From the NCBI RefSeq assembly GCF_030272615.1, contig NC_081413.1:560452445-560516444 (forward strand): a stretch of DNA of 64,000 bases, read 5' to 3'. Numbering within the stretch: position 1 is the first letter of the stretch; each line of letters opens with the position of its first letter. The DNA is from Cryptomeria japonica. Taxonomy: Eukaryota; Streptophyta; Pinopsida; Cupressales; Cupressaceae. Both the position numbers and the translations under genes were made by a program. Below are positions 1-10,963 of this stretch, piece after piece. The notes beneath the pieces were generated by a model that saw only the letters and a program-made list of their open reading frames with translations, made no database searches and was not told the DNA's origin.

Positions 1-1534
1 AACTAGATCAACTCATCACAATCAACAAAACACCAAACAACTCTGTACAACACCAAAACATAGGAATATGTTGATATCAATGACAACAACATATCCTAGC
101 AGTAGCAATATCCAACACACTATTTTTCTCTATGACAATGTCCTTTTAAGCTCTTTTGGTGATAACACTGAAGGCTTAATCTTAAAGAACAAGGGATTGA
201 TCTTAATATGAAAGGACCACTCTTCCTCATATTTTGAAAATTACCTTCATGATCATCTTGCATAATTACTATGGATGATTGCTCCTTGAAGCCCTTTTAG
301 ACCTATATTTCTATTCAACCCATGACAGTCAAATAGACTATTATTTAACTAATATGGGCAACAATATTTTGATCTTTATATTTGTTCTCATGATTGCATA
401 ATTTGTGATAGTGTCATGATATTGTGAGCATTGTCTTTTGACCATTCATAGAGATATCTTATGGAAAAGTTCATAGTGAAGTATGTTTTTTATTGAGGCT
501 ACAAACTTTATTTTGAATCTGGGTATGACTGAGACTCTTTATCACAGAGCTATCTTTGTCTTTCATGGAACCATGACATGACTTCTATGAACTTTAAAAG
601 GCTATTGTCTACTAGATGCACATGTTGTCACTATCCTTTCAATACTATCATAGGATTCTTTGACTGTCCTTGAAGTATACTAAGGCTACTTTGATGAATT
701 TTTACAATTTTGGTCATGACTATTAAATCTTATGAAGACCCTATTCTAGTCACACATCTTTGTCACAACATTCCTTTTGGTTTCTCTTACTATCAAAGGC
801 TTAGAATCACTATTTACCTAGCTTATGTTAAGTGCCTTGATGCTTGTATCCTTCTTCAACTTGAGCTTGCATTGTTCTCTCTCAAGGAATTCTCTTCAAA
901 CTATTGAAACAACTATGGGTTTCTTGCTCTATCTGTTATCACTCTGATTGAAAATTTTAGTCTTTGTTTGTGATTCTTTGTCTCACTGTCATTATAGCTT
1001 GATGCACTATGATACTTTCTTTGGCATCTTTGACAATGACTGCTACCATAATTTTATCCCTTTTAATAGTCAAAAGATTGTTTCTTGAGATATCCTTCAA
1101 TTCTTCTTTAGTCTCTCAAGAAGCTCATTGACATTGTCATGAATAAGGTCTCCAGTGACCATTCCATGGCTATACTTAGCATTGATCCTCTTTGCATAAC
1201 TTGTGATGGGTAACTACTCTTAAGGCACATGAATATGTCACTACTCTTAAGGCACACAAATATTTTTTCATCTCTACACTTGTTGAAAATGTGGCATTGT
1301 TCATGTGCTATGATTATAGTTCTAGGGTAGGCTATACTGATCATTGTTTGGAAGCCTCCACTTCATGTTATTGGCTACCCTTATGTCCTTTTTCATTGTG
1401 ACTTTCACTGATATACTACCCTTTCTTATACATTTAGTTATCTTTATGATCTTATGACTGTAAAGAAGCTTTGGGACTGAAAATGTTCATTGCATTATGA
1501 GTCCTATGGTTGTAGCTACTCATGATGTCTTGTT
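1..1534. other. AT-rich background flank, no gene seen
   Basis: No ORF with recognisable similarity is present. The text is AT-rich, with frequent words such as atgact and tttgact. It continues on the far side of the Tat element (17824 onward) and, after the Copia insertion, at 34108. The first ~120 bases resemble the ends of the Copia LTRs lower in the window (a tcaatgacaac word), so an LTR remnant is possible there. I call nothing more. Confidence 0.5.
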
Positions 1535-1539
1535 ATGAT

Positions 1540-2327
1540 TGTATATGGTGAAAATGGATAGCAAATAACAACAATATTGAAAGACTAAAATGGATTCAAC
1601 CACCAAACCCTAGCCTAACAATGAACAAAGATCCACCATAACATATGAAGATAACCTAAGACAATGCAAATAACTCAAAATCACAAAGATTATACCATCA
1701 CATGTCCACTAGGGTTTTGATCTCCATTCTTCCTATCTCCATTGATCTTGTTTGATATGCTTGCTCTCAGATTTTTGTATGCACAAGAGCTCAACAAAGA
1801 ACGGAATGTGGTTGCAAGTAGAATTGTAGTGTAGTCAATTGATCAAGTAGTTAGGCATGTCTCATTAGGGATTAGGGTTTGACAATGAAGAAAGCATCTC
1901 CTTAAATAGAAGACACAATATGAAATGGAGGGTTAAGATTGAGAGGTGTAAAAAGAGAGGTCGGCTAGGATTAGAGGGTAGGTATAAGAAATACCAAAAT
2001 AATGAAAGGGGTAGGTAGTGTAGGAATTAAGAGATGAATGACATGTGTCATGTGTAGAAAAAGATAATGAATTAATTAAATAAATAAAGATTTATTTAAT
2101 TAATAGAAGAAGTAGGACAATTAAATAAATAAAATATTTATTTAATTTAGGAAAGGGATAATTTAAATAAATAAATGTATTTATTTAAATGAGAAATAAG
2201 GCTAGAAGAGGATAAATGAATTAATTAAATAAATAAAGATTTATTTAATTAATAGAAGAATTAGGCTTAGATAATTAAATAAATAAAATATTTATTTAAT
2301 TAGACATGACAATTTTGAGTGTCTACA
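1540..2327 (-). repeat. 3' LTR of the Tat element
   Basis: On the element strand it begins TGTAGACACTC and ends CCATATACA. I compared it line by line with 17031-17818 and saw no difference over 788 bp. The U3 side (2071-2301 on the plus strand) contains five palindromes. A TATTTAAG box lies at 1901-1908 on the minus strand, at a plausible place for the LTR promoter. Confidence 0.95.
2071..2301. repeat. Five AT-rich perfect palindromes in U3
   Basis: Stem-loops lie at 2071-2104 (15-bp arms ATTAATTAAATAAAT, loop AAAG), 2119-2147 (13-bp arms, loop AAA), 2161-2190 (13-bp arms), 2220-2253 (15-bp arms, same as the first) and 2273-2301 (same as the second). They are spaced about 40-60 bp and all are built on the word TTTATTTAAT. 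The same five occur in the other LTR at about 17562-17792. They could be extruding hairpins, protein sites or duplicated units; function is unknown. Confidence 0.85.
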
Positions 2328-2340
2328 TTTTGCCCCTCTT
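2328..2340 (-). other. Polypurine tract of the Tat element
   Basis: The minus strand reads AAAGAGGGGCAAA immediately before the 3' LTR start TGTAGACA. This is the expected position for the plus-strand primer. One C interrupts the purine run. Confidence 0.8.
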
Positions 2341-2427
2341 TGAGACAATGCGGCTTGTCGCGTTGTTTCAAAGAAGATAAGATGAACTGATACAGAGTTG
2401 CCCCAGTATGGGAATAATATGCCCCCT

Positions 2428-2474
2428 CGAGAGATTGGATGAAAAAGTCTGGAAAGAGTGCAGACAATCTCTCG
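2428..2474. repeat. 11-bp inverted repeat next to the 3' LTR
   Basis: TCGAGAGATTG (2427-2437) and its complement CAATCTCTCGA (2465-2475) could form a stem with a loop of about 27 bases. It lies between the polypurine tract and the presumed promoter of the PMD gene. Role unknown. Confidence 0.5.
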
Positions 2475-2572
2475 ATAAGAAAGAAAGGCTAGAATGGAAT
2501 GGCAGGATAAAGTGACAAAGTCACGGGATGAGAAAGACTGACTCGGGAAATGAAGGCCAGGGCTAGGGTAGG

Positions 2573-2580
2573 CTATAAGA
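2573..2580 (+). promoter_or_regulatory. Possible TATA box of the PMD gene
   Basis: CTATAAGA lies about 95 bp upstream of the first ATG of the PMD gene (2672) and inside the transposon, so the antisense gene could have its own promoter. This rests on one short match and on position only. Confidence 0.35.
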
Positions 2581-2854
2581 TAGACCACGGGCAAAAGACA
2601 TCCTCATTGTCATCCACACCCTTAGAAGATCACAGTGCAGAGCGAGAAAAGAGCAGCAGCAGTCAGCAGCGATGGCATTCATTCATAGATTCGACCGTGT
2701 CTGCCGATTCCAGCGACCAGCCGATGCAGGAGAGCCGGTAAGTACCCGAAAACCTCCTCGTACTTTCACGCATTTTGAGTTTTGTCATAAATGCATGTTT
2801 AGGAGCAATAAATGCGCTAGGAATAGGATAGTTTAAAAGTGCAAAAACGCGCAA

Positions 2855-3170
2855 CCGCGTCTGTGTCAGCGCCAGGCGCGTCTGTGTCCAACAGGCGCGT
2901 CTGTGTCGGGTCCAGGCGCGTCTGTGCCTGGAACCGCGTTTGTGTTGAATGCGGACACGTTTGTGAAATGTAGCAGCGTCTGTGATTTTTAATAGCGTTT
3001 ATGTCATGTAGGGACGTCTGTGTTCCCTGGTCGCGTTTGTGTCTGGCATAGGCACGTTTGTGTTCAGAAAGCGCGTCTGTGTTGCAGAGGCGCGTGTATG
3101 CAGTCTATAAGCGCGTTTATGAGTTAAAAGCGCGTGTGTGTTAAAAAAGTGCGTTTGTGTGTTTAAATGC
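2855..3170 (+). repeat. Degenerate ~20-bp tandem array, core CGCGTCTGTGT, in the PMD intron
   Basis: I count about 16 units of 19-21 bp, each with a variant of CGCGTCTGTGT (cgcgtttgtg, cacgtttgtg and so on). Order decays towards the 3' side. The array lies wholly inside the presumed intron 2738-3527. The same motif recurs in the 5' leader of gag on the other strand. Confidence 0.9.
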
Positions 3171-3202
3171 ATGGTTTTAGTCATTTAGGTCAAATCGGCA
3201 GT

Positions 3203-3490
3203 TCTGTGATGAACATACGCTGTCGATTGGATAAGCTGCTGAGAGGATACACTCAAGCAGGTCCTCTAGGAAGATTAGGATAGATTAAGGCACTTTGTGA
3301 TGAACAGGGAGTGCGAATGTGAGTGACACTTTGTGATGAACAGGGAATGTCACACACGTAGTACTTTGTGATGAACAGTGAGCACTACTAGGATAAATAG
3401 CAACACTTTGTGATGAACAGTGAGTGTCACTAGGGTAGATAGCCATATGCATTTAGGTAGCGAGTAGCATTTTGTGATAAACAGTGAATG
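3203..3490 (+). repeat. Second intronic repeat, core TTTGTGATGAACAG
   Basis: Six copies lie at about 3203, 3292, 3328, 3362, 3402 and 3467, irregularly spaced by 33-90 bp and followed by variants of GTGAATG. They fill most of the intron between the first array and the splice acceptor. Confidence 0.85.
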
Positions 3491-5477
3491 CCATGATAAC
3501 TGACATGATTGAGTTGCTTGACTGCAGGAGTATTTGCTGATGTTGGAGTCACGGGAGAGATTCCCATCGACTCAGAGACTGTGACCAGAGTTGTCGATTC
3601 AGGACATGATTTCCATTGAGGAGATGGGTCTCACACATATGCTCTATGTGCCCGAGTTTCGGGCAAACATGGGGTTGCTGACTGCGTTGGCTGAGAGATG
3701 GCACTCAGAGACATGCACGTTTCACCTACCGCTGGGTGAGATGACAGTGACATTAGAGGATGTATATAGGATTCTACATGTTCCTATTGATGGAGAGTTG
3801 ATTCCCTACGACCGTGACGGTGACAGGGAGGCATTGAGATGGGTTTTTCAGGATCCTGAGTTGGAGATGCGAGCAGGTCATGTAGCCTGGGACACCATGA
3901 CTGCCACAGGATTAGCATTGCCGGCAGTTGTTGGGGGAGTCATCAGTGGATATTTGTGTCCAGACAGGGCCACACGAGGATTGGCGGTGGGTTGGGGAGG
4001 GGCATTGGAGACGCTGATGGCAGAGCACACTAGGTATGCATGGGGGCCATGTGTCCTAGCACATTTGTATTATGAGCTGCATCAGTTTGTATACCATGGA
4101 TCAGTGGGTTTGGGCTGCGGTGTGACTCTCTTGCAGGTGTGGGCCTATGAGCACCTTCCCATCACACGGCCGATTCACTTCAGAGGCAGAGGACAGGGAC
4201 AGAGTTTCGTGCACCTGTATGCCATGATTACATCCCAGCCTCGGATTGGGAGATTGGAGCACTGGAGGAGAGTTATTGATGATATTGACATGGTGATCTG
4301 GAGGCTGTATCTAGGATGTGAGGAGTGGGAGGATGATGCAGTGGAGCTGCCCTACACCTTTTGGAGTAGGTACCTGATCGGGCGGACGCCCTATATACTA
4401 GAGAGATAGCTGGTGGACAGGGTATGCAGGCAGTTCGGGCGGATTCAGCGGATGCCACGAGGCTCGGGCATGTATGCCCGTACGGTCAGAGATCAGGTGC
4501 AGTTTGGCCCACTGCTATCATATGATCAGGCAGTGATGCAGCTAGCGGAGATGATGCTGATGCCATGGGACATGTGGCCAGAGGTAGATGATGCAGGGAT
4601 GGACGCAGAGTACTCTGCGTACTGGGCAGAGCATCCGTTTCCCAGATTGACAGATCTAGCAGAGCCACTAGATGGAGAGGGTGGAGGAGAGGATGATGAT
4701 GGAGGAGGGGATGGAGGTAGGGGCCGGCGGAGATGGAGAGGAGTGGTGGGAGAGAGACGGGTAGCACCTTGGAGGGAGGGAGGACAGGAGAGAGCAGCTC
4801 CAGTGGTGAGAGGACGGGGTGGACTGCCCCTACAGGTGCCAGCAGCACAGGGTCCCAGAGAGGGACAGAGACAGGTGCAGCTAGAGGGACAGAGACAGGT
4901 ACAGCCACAGGTACCTATACAGGCACAGGGACAGGGGCAGGCAGAGGCTGAGGGACAGGCACCTGTAGAGGAGGAGCCACAGGCAGGGACGGAGAGCGGA
5001 GACTCTGAGGAGGATGAGGTGGTGAGGCTGCGGGAGATCTGCCAGGGCCAGGCAGATGAGATTGAGGATTTGGTTCGAGAGAGGAACCACCTCAGGATCA
5101 GGGTCCGAGACACAGAGTGGGAGAGGGATCAGGCCATCCAGAGATACACAGAGGCCGAGACAGCTCTGAGGGCAGGTAGGCGGGCAGCAGAGGATGCAGG
5201 GGTAGGCTACGCATATGTTTTGCGAGCTGGAGAGGAGATCGCCTACTGGAGGGATCTATACTATGTAGCCGTGCCAGCAGATCAGCGGGCTAGGAGCTTC
5301 CAGAGATCGTCGCGCACAGCGACGGCTACGGGAGGGAGTCGCAGGAGACAGGCATCCAGCGGTGGGGTCATGGGGCCTCCACCACCACCAGAGAGACAGG
5401 GGGATCCTGGGGCGGGTCCATCTACAGCTCAGACTCCGTCGAGGCGAGGCGGCTCCGAGGGAGGGAGTTCCTCATAG

Positions 5478-7181
5478 CTATAGTGGGCTCCCATTGTATC
5501 AGTATATGTACCATTATTGTATTGTAGACACCTGCGGGTGATTCTTTTGTAGCCATATGATTCTTTTGACATCATTGTATTATGACACATTTGATTATAT
5601 ATGAGATGATTCATTTTTGCGGCAGCTATATGCATGTGTACCTTATGTGATGAGATGTTCTTATGTGATACCTGTTTTATGATATAGATGCTTATATGAT
5701 GCAATGCAATACATCTTTGTTCTTTTATGTTGTATATGTGATGCATGATGCAAATGTAAATGTATGTAATGCAAATGAATATGATAATGCAAATGATTAT
5801 TTACTTAATGAAAATGTGAGATGTGCTAACATGTGTTGTATGCAGGATGTGATGCAATTGTGATATCTATATGTATGTATGAAATGCTTATATGTGGTGA
5901 TGCAGGTGCAACTACATGAAATGCAAATGTTTTTTGGTGTGTCATTATACTCAGTCATGTGATAGCGGGCTACGCAGAGTCGAGAAGGACAATGGAAGTC
6001 AATCAAGAAAGGGGGATGGAAGACAGAAGATATGAACGTGAAAGAGCTTCTTGTGCATTATCATCATTGAGCTTTATTATGGCAGAATAGGTTATGACAA
6101 TCGAGGCATTTGTTCGGCCCAGAAAGTCATTGTACCTGTTTGCATGGAGATAAGACAGTCACAAACAAGGAATGCCCCAGTTCATACTAGACTCACAGTG
6201 TCCTCATATCCTTGGACAAGTCATAGCATTACTAAAAGACAATCCACAGACAGCAAATGCAAAGAGGTGACGATACCCCATCCTCACCTTTCTAGTCAAA
6301 GACATCCTGGAGATAGAATCTCTAGTGAAAGACATCCTGGAAAAGCTAAAAGACATGTCACCAAAAGATAAAATCAAAAGAAAACCCAAGACTCGACACC
6401 AACATCCACTGTAGTCCTCAAGTTTAGTGTCTCTTGTCACTTGTTTAAGTCTTATTCGATTGTGGTCACAATGTTCACTTTCACAAAAAGGATCGATAGC
6501 ACTGAACCATATGTTGTCTGAGTCTGTTGAAAGATTTGATTTTGTTGAAGCCCATTGTTGCTACTGTGTCTCATCTGAAACTGACTGAATCCATGAAACT
6601 GATACTTTATTGTGGAGAAGATGGAACTTTATTGTGGATTGTGCGCGGATAGACTGAAGAAAGCTGAAAGAAACTGTACTCCTCGAAACATGTGATGTTC
6701 TCAGTTCCACACCCATTACTAGACGTAGGAATTGGCCGTAGTCACAGATAGGATCTGATTTAGTATGGATGGAAAAGGGAGTGAAAGGGGAGGGTTATAG
6801 ATGGCTAACCAATCTTAGGTAGATCAATAACAAGCCATGATGGGAATGGGCCAGTTTATTGTGAGCGAATAAGTTGTGAGTGTGTGCAAAGTGAAAGGAT
6901 GAAAGTGAATCCTGAAGGAGGGAGGAGCAAAGTCCCTACGCATGGCGCTGGGAACCCAGTTTTCACCATGGTACTTGCCCAGGGCGCCACCGAAGTGGTT
7001 TTCACCGTTGGACGAAATTATTTCTGTTTACTTTTTTCAATTTTTCAATTTTTTTTGCTGTCACAAGGCGCCTGTTTGCCAGGTTTTCACCAAGTAACGA
7101 TTTTTTTGTTTTTATAATTTTTTTGTATTTTTGATTTTTTTGATTTTTTTGTATTTTTGAATTAGGATGTTCAAAAAGAGC
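5478..7181. other. Non-coding spacer between PMD gene and pol end
   Basis: The first 400 bp are AT-rich with many atgcaaatg words and may be the 3' UTR of the PMD gene. From about 7020 to 7165 there are T-rich runs on the plus strand. Short ORFs here have no recognisable similarity. Confidence 0.5.
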
Positions 7182-10100
7182 TTATGTGTAGAACCTGCGA
7201 AGGTGCATGCTGTTGATAGGATCCTCCAAGGGTTCACCTTCTGTAGTTGAGAGTTGATATGCCCCAGATCCATATACCGCTGTGATGATGTAAGGACCAA
7301 GCCAGTTGGGTTCAAATTTGCCCTTCTTTTCTCTATCTTGCTGATTCTTGGGGTTCTCTCTGAGGACTAAGTCACCTACCTCAAATGTGCGAGGCTTGAC
7401 CTTGTGATTGTAACTGCGACTCATTCATTGTTGGTAAGCCTTGAGATGATTAAAAGCAGTGTGTCGTCGTTCCTCCAGCAGTTCTAGTTCTTGTAAGCGA
7501 GAGACCCTGTAGTCTTCATCATTGATTATGTTTCTCAAGGAGACCCGTAAAGAAGGTAACTCGACCTCAATAGGCAAGATGGCTTCAGCACCGTAGACAA
7601 GTGAGTAGGGTGTAGCTCCTGTAGGTGTGCGGACACTGGTACGATAGGCCCAAAGTGCTGGATTGAGTTGGACATGCCAGTTATGGCCAGCGTCGTCGAC
7701 TGTCTTTTTAAGGATTTTGAGAATTGTTTTGTTAGATGCCTCAGCTTGGCCATTACCTTGGGGGTAGTATGGTGTGGAGAAACGGTGAGAGATATGGAAG
7801 CGCTCACAGAGTTCACGAACATCCTAGTTCTTGAAAGGACGCCCGTTATCGGTGATAATGGAAGTAGGAATCCCGTATCGGCAAATGATGTAGTTCAGGA
7901 TGAAAGTAGCGATTTGTTTCCCAGTAACTTGTGTGAGAGGCACGGCTTCAATCCACTTTGTGAAATACTCTGTGGCTGTGATAATGAATTTATGTCCGTT
8001 GGAAGAAGGAGGGTGAATCTTGCCTATGAGATCGAGTCCCCACTGACAAAAGGGCCAAGGAGATGCAAGTGGCTGTAGTTCTTGTGCTAGTGCATGTATA
8101 AGGTCTCCATGAATTTGACACTGCTTACACTTCTTGACAAACTGATATGCATCTTTTTCCATAGTAGGCCAGTAGTATCCAGTCCTGATGAGTTTCTTGG
8201 CCAAGGTAGGACCACTAGTATGCGGACCACATATCCCTTCGTGTACTTCTCGTAACGCAATTTGAGCTTCGTCACTCTCTAAACATCTAAGGAGGGTGCC
8301 ATCTAGACCTCGTCGGTATAGGATATCAGCTAGGATAACGTATCGGGAGGATTGGCGAATGAAAGTGCGGCGTTGGTTGTTCGATAGATCGGGAGGTAAG
8401 ATATTGTTGCGAAGGTATGTGAATATGAAACCATATAACTGGGATTCAGGACCAACAACACATATCATTTCCGTAGGAGTGATCTCATATGATGGAATCA
8501 GCAGGTTGTCAACCAGGAACTCATAGCAGGTCTCATTTTGCGGCAGATCAATGAGCGAAGCAATTGTAGCCATGGCATCAGCAGCACGATTCTGTTCTCT
8601 TGGTATCTGCTCAAATTCTATCTTTGCAAAGTGCTGTTTCAGATCATCTACCAGTTGTTTGTAAGGCATTAGCTTTTCATCTTTTTTTTGATAATCATCA
8701 GTTGCTTGACGGATGACAAGTTGAGAATCGCCAAAAACACGAAGTTCCTGGATCTTCCACTGAACTGCAATTCTTAACCCAGTTGTTAATGCCTCGTATT
8801 CCGCTATATTGTTGGTGCATGGAAATGATAAGCGGTATGACTTTGGTATAGAATCGCCTTGGGGAGTTATAAAGAGTATACCCACTCCTGCCCCATGCTG
8901 TGTGTATGAGCCATCAAAGTATAGTTGCCATGGCTTTGCAGGTGATATTGTTAGAATGGACTCATCTGGAAATTCTAACTGTAGAGGAACATCATCTATC
9001 ATGGGAGCATCTGCCAGTTGATCTGCGATGGCTTGTCCTTTTATGGCTTTTCTGTCCATGTATTCAATGTCAAATTCACTCAAAATCATTACCCACTTGG
9101 CCAGCCGCCCAGTAAGTGTAGCTTTGTTGAGCAGATATTTTAGTGGATCAATTCTGGCAATCAACTTGGTCTTGTGAGTGAGCATATAATGTCGTAATTT
9201 TTGTGAAGCAAAGACCACAGCGAGACATGCACGCTCAATAGGTGTGTAGTTTAGCTCATATCCCACCAATGTGCGACTGATATAGTAGACTGCTTTTTCC
9301 TTGCCGTCAAGTATTTGTTGTGCTAGGAGTGCCCCTAGCGCTGTTGGAGTAGCTGATATGTAAAGTAGCAATGGTTGATCCGGAATTGGTGGCATCAAAA
9401 CTGGCGGGTTCAAAAGATAGTCTTTGAGTGCCTGAAAAGCCTGTTGACAGTTCTCATCCCATTTGAATTTGATGTTTTTGTGTAGCAGGTGCTGGAAAGG
9501 ATTGCACTTATCTACAAGTTGTGCTATGAATCTTCGTATGGACTGGAGTCTCCCTTGTAAAGACCGAAGTTGACTGATATTCTTGGGTGGCGGCATGTCC
9601 AAGATAGCCTTGACTTTTGCTGGATCCGCTTCTATTCCTCTTTTAGACACAATGAATCCTAGGAGCTTCCCGGAGGTTACTCCAAAGACACATTTCTTTG
9701 GGTTTAATCTTACCTTGTATTTTTCCAGCCTATCAAAAGTAACTGAAAGTATATCCAAGTGTGTATTTCTGTCTATTGATTTAACCAAAAGGTCGTCAAC
9801 ATAATCTTCCACTGTTACATGCATGAGATCATGGAAGATAGTAGTCATGGCTCGTTGATACGTGGCACCTGCATTTTTTAGCCCAAAGGGCATGACATTC
9901 CAGCAGAAGGTTCCCCATGGACAAGTGAATGATGTTTTATGTTGATCTTCAGGTGCAATCTTGATCTGATTATATCCAGAAAATCCGTCCATTAAAGATA
10001 ACATCTCATGGCCTGCTGTGAGATCAACAATTAAATCAATGTTTGGTAATGGGAAATCGTCCTTCGGACAAGCCTTGTTGATATCCCTAAAGTCTGTACA

Positions 10101-10963
10101 TATTCAGATGCTGCGATCTGGTTTGCTGACAGGTACTAAATTGGAAATCCATTCAGGATAATCAATTGGGCGTATGAATCCGACATCCAATAATTTCTCC
10201 AGCTCTGCCTTGACTAGCAATGCCACCTATGGATGCATTTTCCTCAATTTCTGTTTTACTGGTTTTGCCCCCGGTTTGACTGTTAAATGATGCATTACTA
10301 AGTCAGGGTCTAGTCCAGCCATATCAGCATAAGACCATGCGAAGTTGACTTGTCGTTCCTTAAAGAAGCTTATGAACCTTGCTCTCTCGGCCTCTGTCAA
10401 TGATTGAGCCAAAAATATGTTGTGTGGAACCTCTGCTGTACCGATGTTTGTCTTTATAGTCTCCTCTACCAACATGGATGATTTTTCCTCGTATGATGCT
10501 GGGAGAATGTCGAGCCTTCCATCTTCGGGCACCTCAGAGAGGTTTTCACCCTCAGATACGTCCTTTCTTTTTACTTTTTTAGAGTCAGAGAGCGCCACAG
10601 TGTGGTTTTCGCCATAAGACCCTTGTTTTGTTTTTATTTTCACATTTTTGCGACTAGAAGGCCCGACACCCTCACCAAAGTATGCCATGTTATTAAGCTC
10701 TATGGCATATCCTGCTTTATGGTCTCCAAGAGGAAGATCATCGCGAATGCCAAGATAATCAACAATAGCTTCGTCATTTTGAAATGTATCAAGCTGTGGT
10801 GGTCCATCCTGATCCCAGTCAATGAGTTGGGGGTGAACGAGGGGAAGGTCTTTAGTGTTTTTAGAGTCCGCAAGGCTAATAGTGAAGATGTGGTTATATT
10901 CAGGTATGTCAAGGTAGTCATCGAGGTCGTCAATGGCACTCTCCTCATCAGTGTCGATCGTGA
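7182..10963 (-). pseudogene. pol: Tat pol: reverse transcriptase, two RNase H domains, integrase
   Basis: Reading leftward from the 13-bp duplication: an acidic linker, the RT N-terminus (stops TAG 10227-10229 and TGA 10104-10106), then a long open stretch 10004-7827. It has the RT catalytic YVDD (about residue 68 of that stretch), a degenerate first RNase H, and an archaeal-type RNase H starting YFDGSY (about residue 360) with NNIAEYEAL and GDSQLV. Next come the integrase HHCC finger (HEGICG..CKQCQ, about 585-630) and catalytic D motifs ending TDNGRP. TAG 7824-7826 and TGA 7425-7427 break the integrase; its C-terminal GPY-like segment (LGPYII) ends at 7182. Gag lies upstream in another frame. 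Four stops make this copy unable to give full-length pol without suppression. Confidence 0.92.

Larger units (their letters stand above)
2672..5477 (+). pseudogene. Two-exon plant mobile domain (PMD) gene inside the Tat element, interrupted by two stops
   Basis: Exon 1 is 2672-2737: an ATG and 22 codons ending at a perfect donor (CCG then GTAAGT). The acceptor ..TTGACTGCAG|GAG at 3527/3528 opens exon 2 in the same frame, with a CTGAC branch-like word about 25 bases before it. Exon 2 encodes the aminotransferase-like plant mobile domain, with RVPEF-like VPEFRANMG, the GEMTVTLEDV motif (about 3735-3764) and the RQFG..Q..P motif (about 4428-4455). An acidic, Gln-rich linker and a charged coiled coil (about 5000-5200) follow. 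The stops are TGA 3582-3584 (Arg CGA expected) and TAG 4407-4409 (Gln CAG expected). Reading continues in the same frame after each, to TAG 5475-5477. PMD proteins such as MAIN and MAIL1 act in silencing and genome stability; many others ride on transposons. The gene is antisense to gag-pol. Confidence 0.85.

Noticed and set aside
710..907. 65-codon ORF in the left flank
   Set aside because: No similarity, no start context, and composition equal to the surrounding AT-rich DNA.
2855..3170. CRISPR-like array of short repeats
   Set aside because: Units are degenerate, contiguous with a ~20-bp period, have no constant spacers, and lie in a plant retrotransposon intron.
4407..4409. TAG in the PMD gene as programmed readthrough
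   Set aside because: The next bases (CTGGTG) do not match a known readthrough context, and many similar stops occur in the window, so decay is simpler.
4486..5113. Long minus-strand ORFs opposite the PMD C-terminus
   Set aside because: Low-complexity Ser/Pro/Cys/Leu translations caused by the repetitive Gln/Gly/Glu-coding strand; shadows of the real frame.
6884..7117. ORF between PMD gene and pol end
   Set aside because: Ends in T-run-encoded Phe/Leu residues; no recognisable protein.
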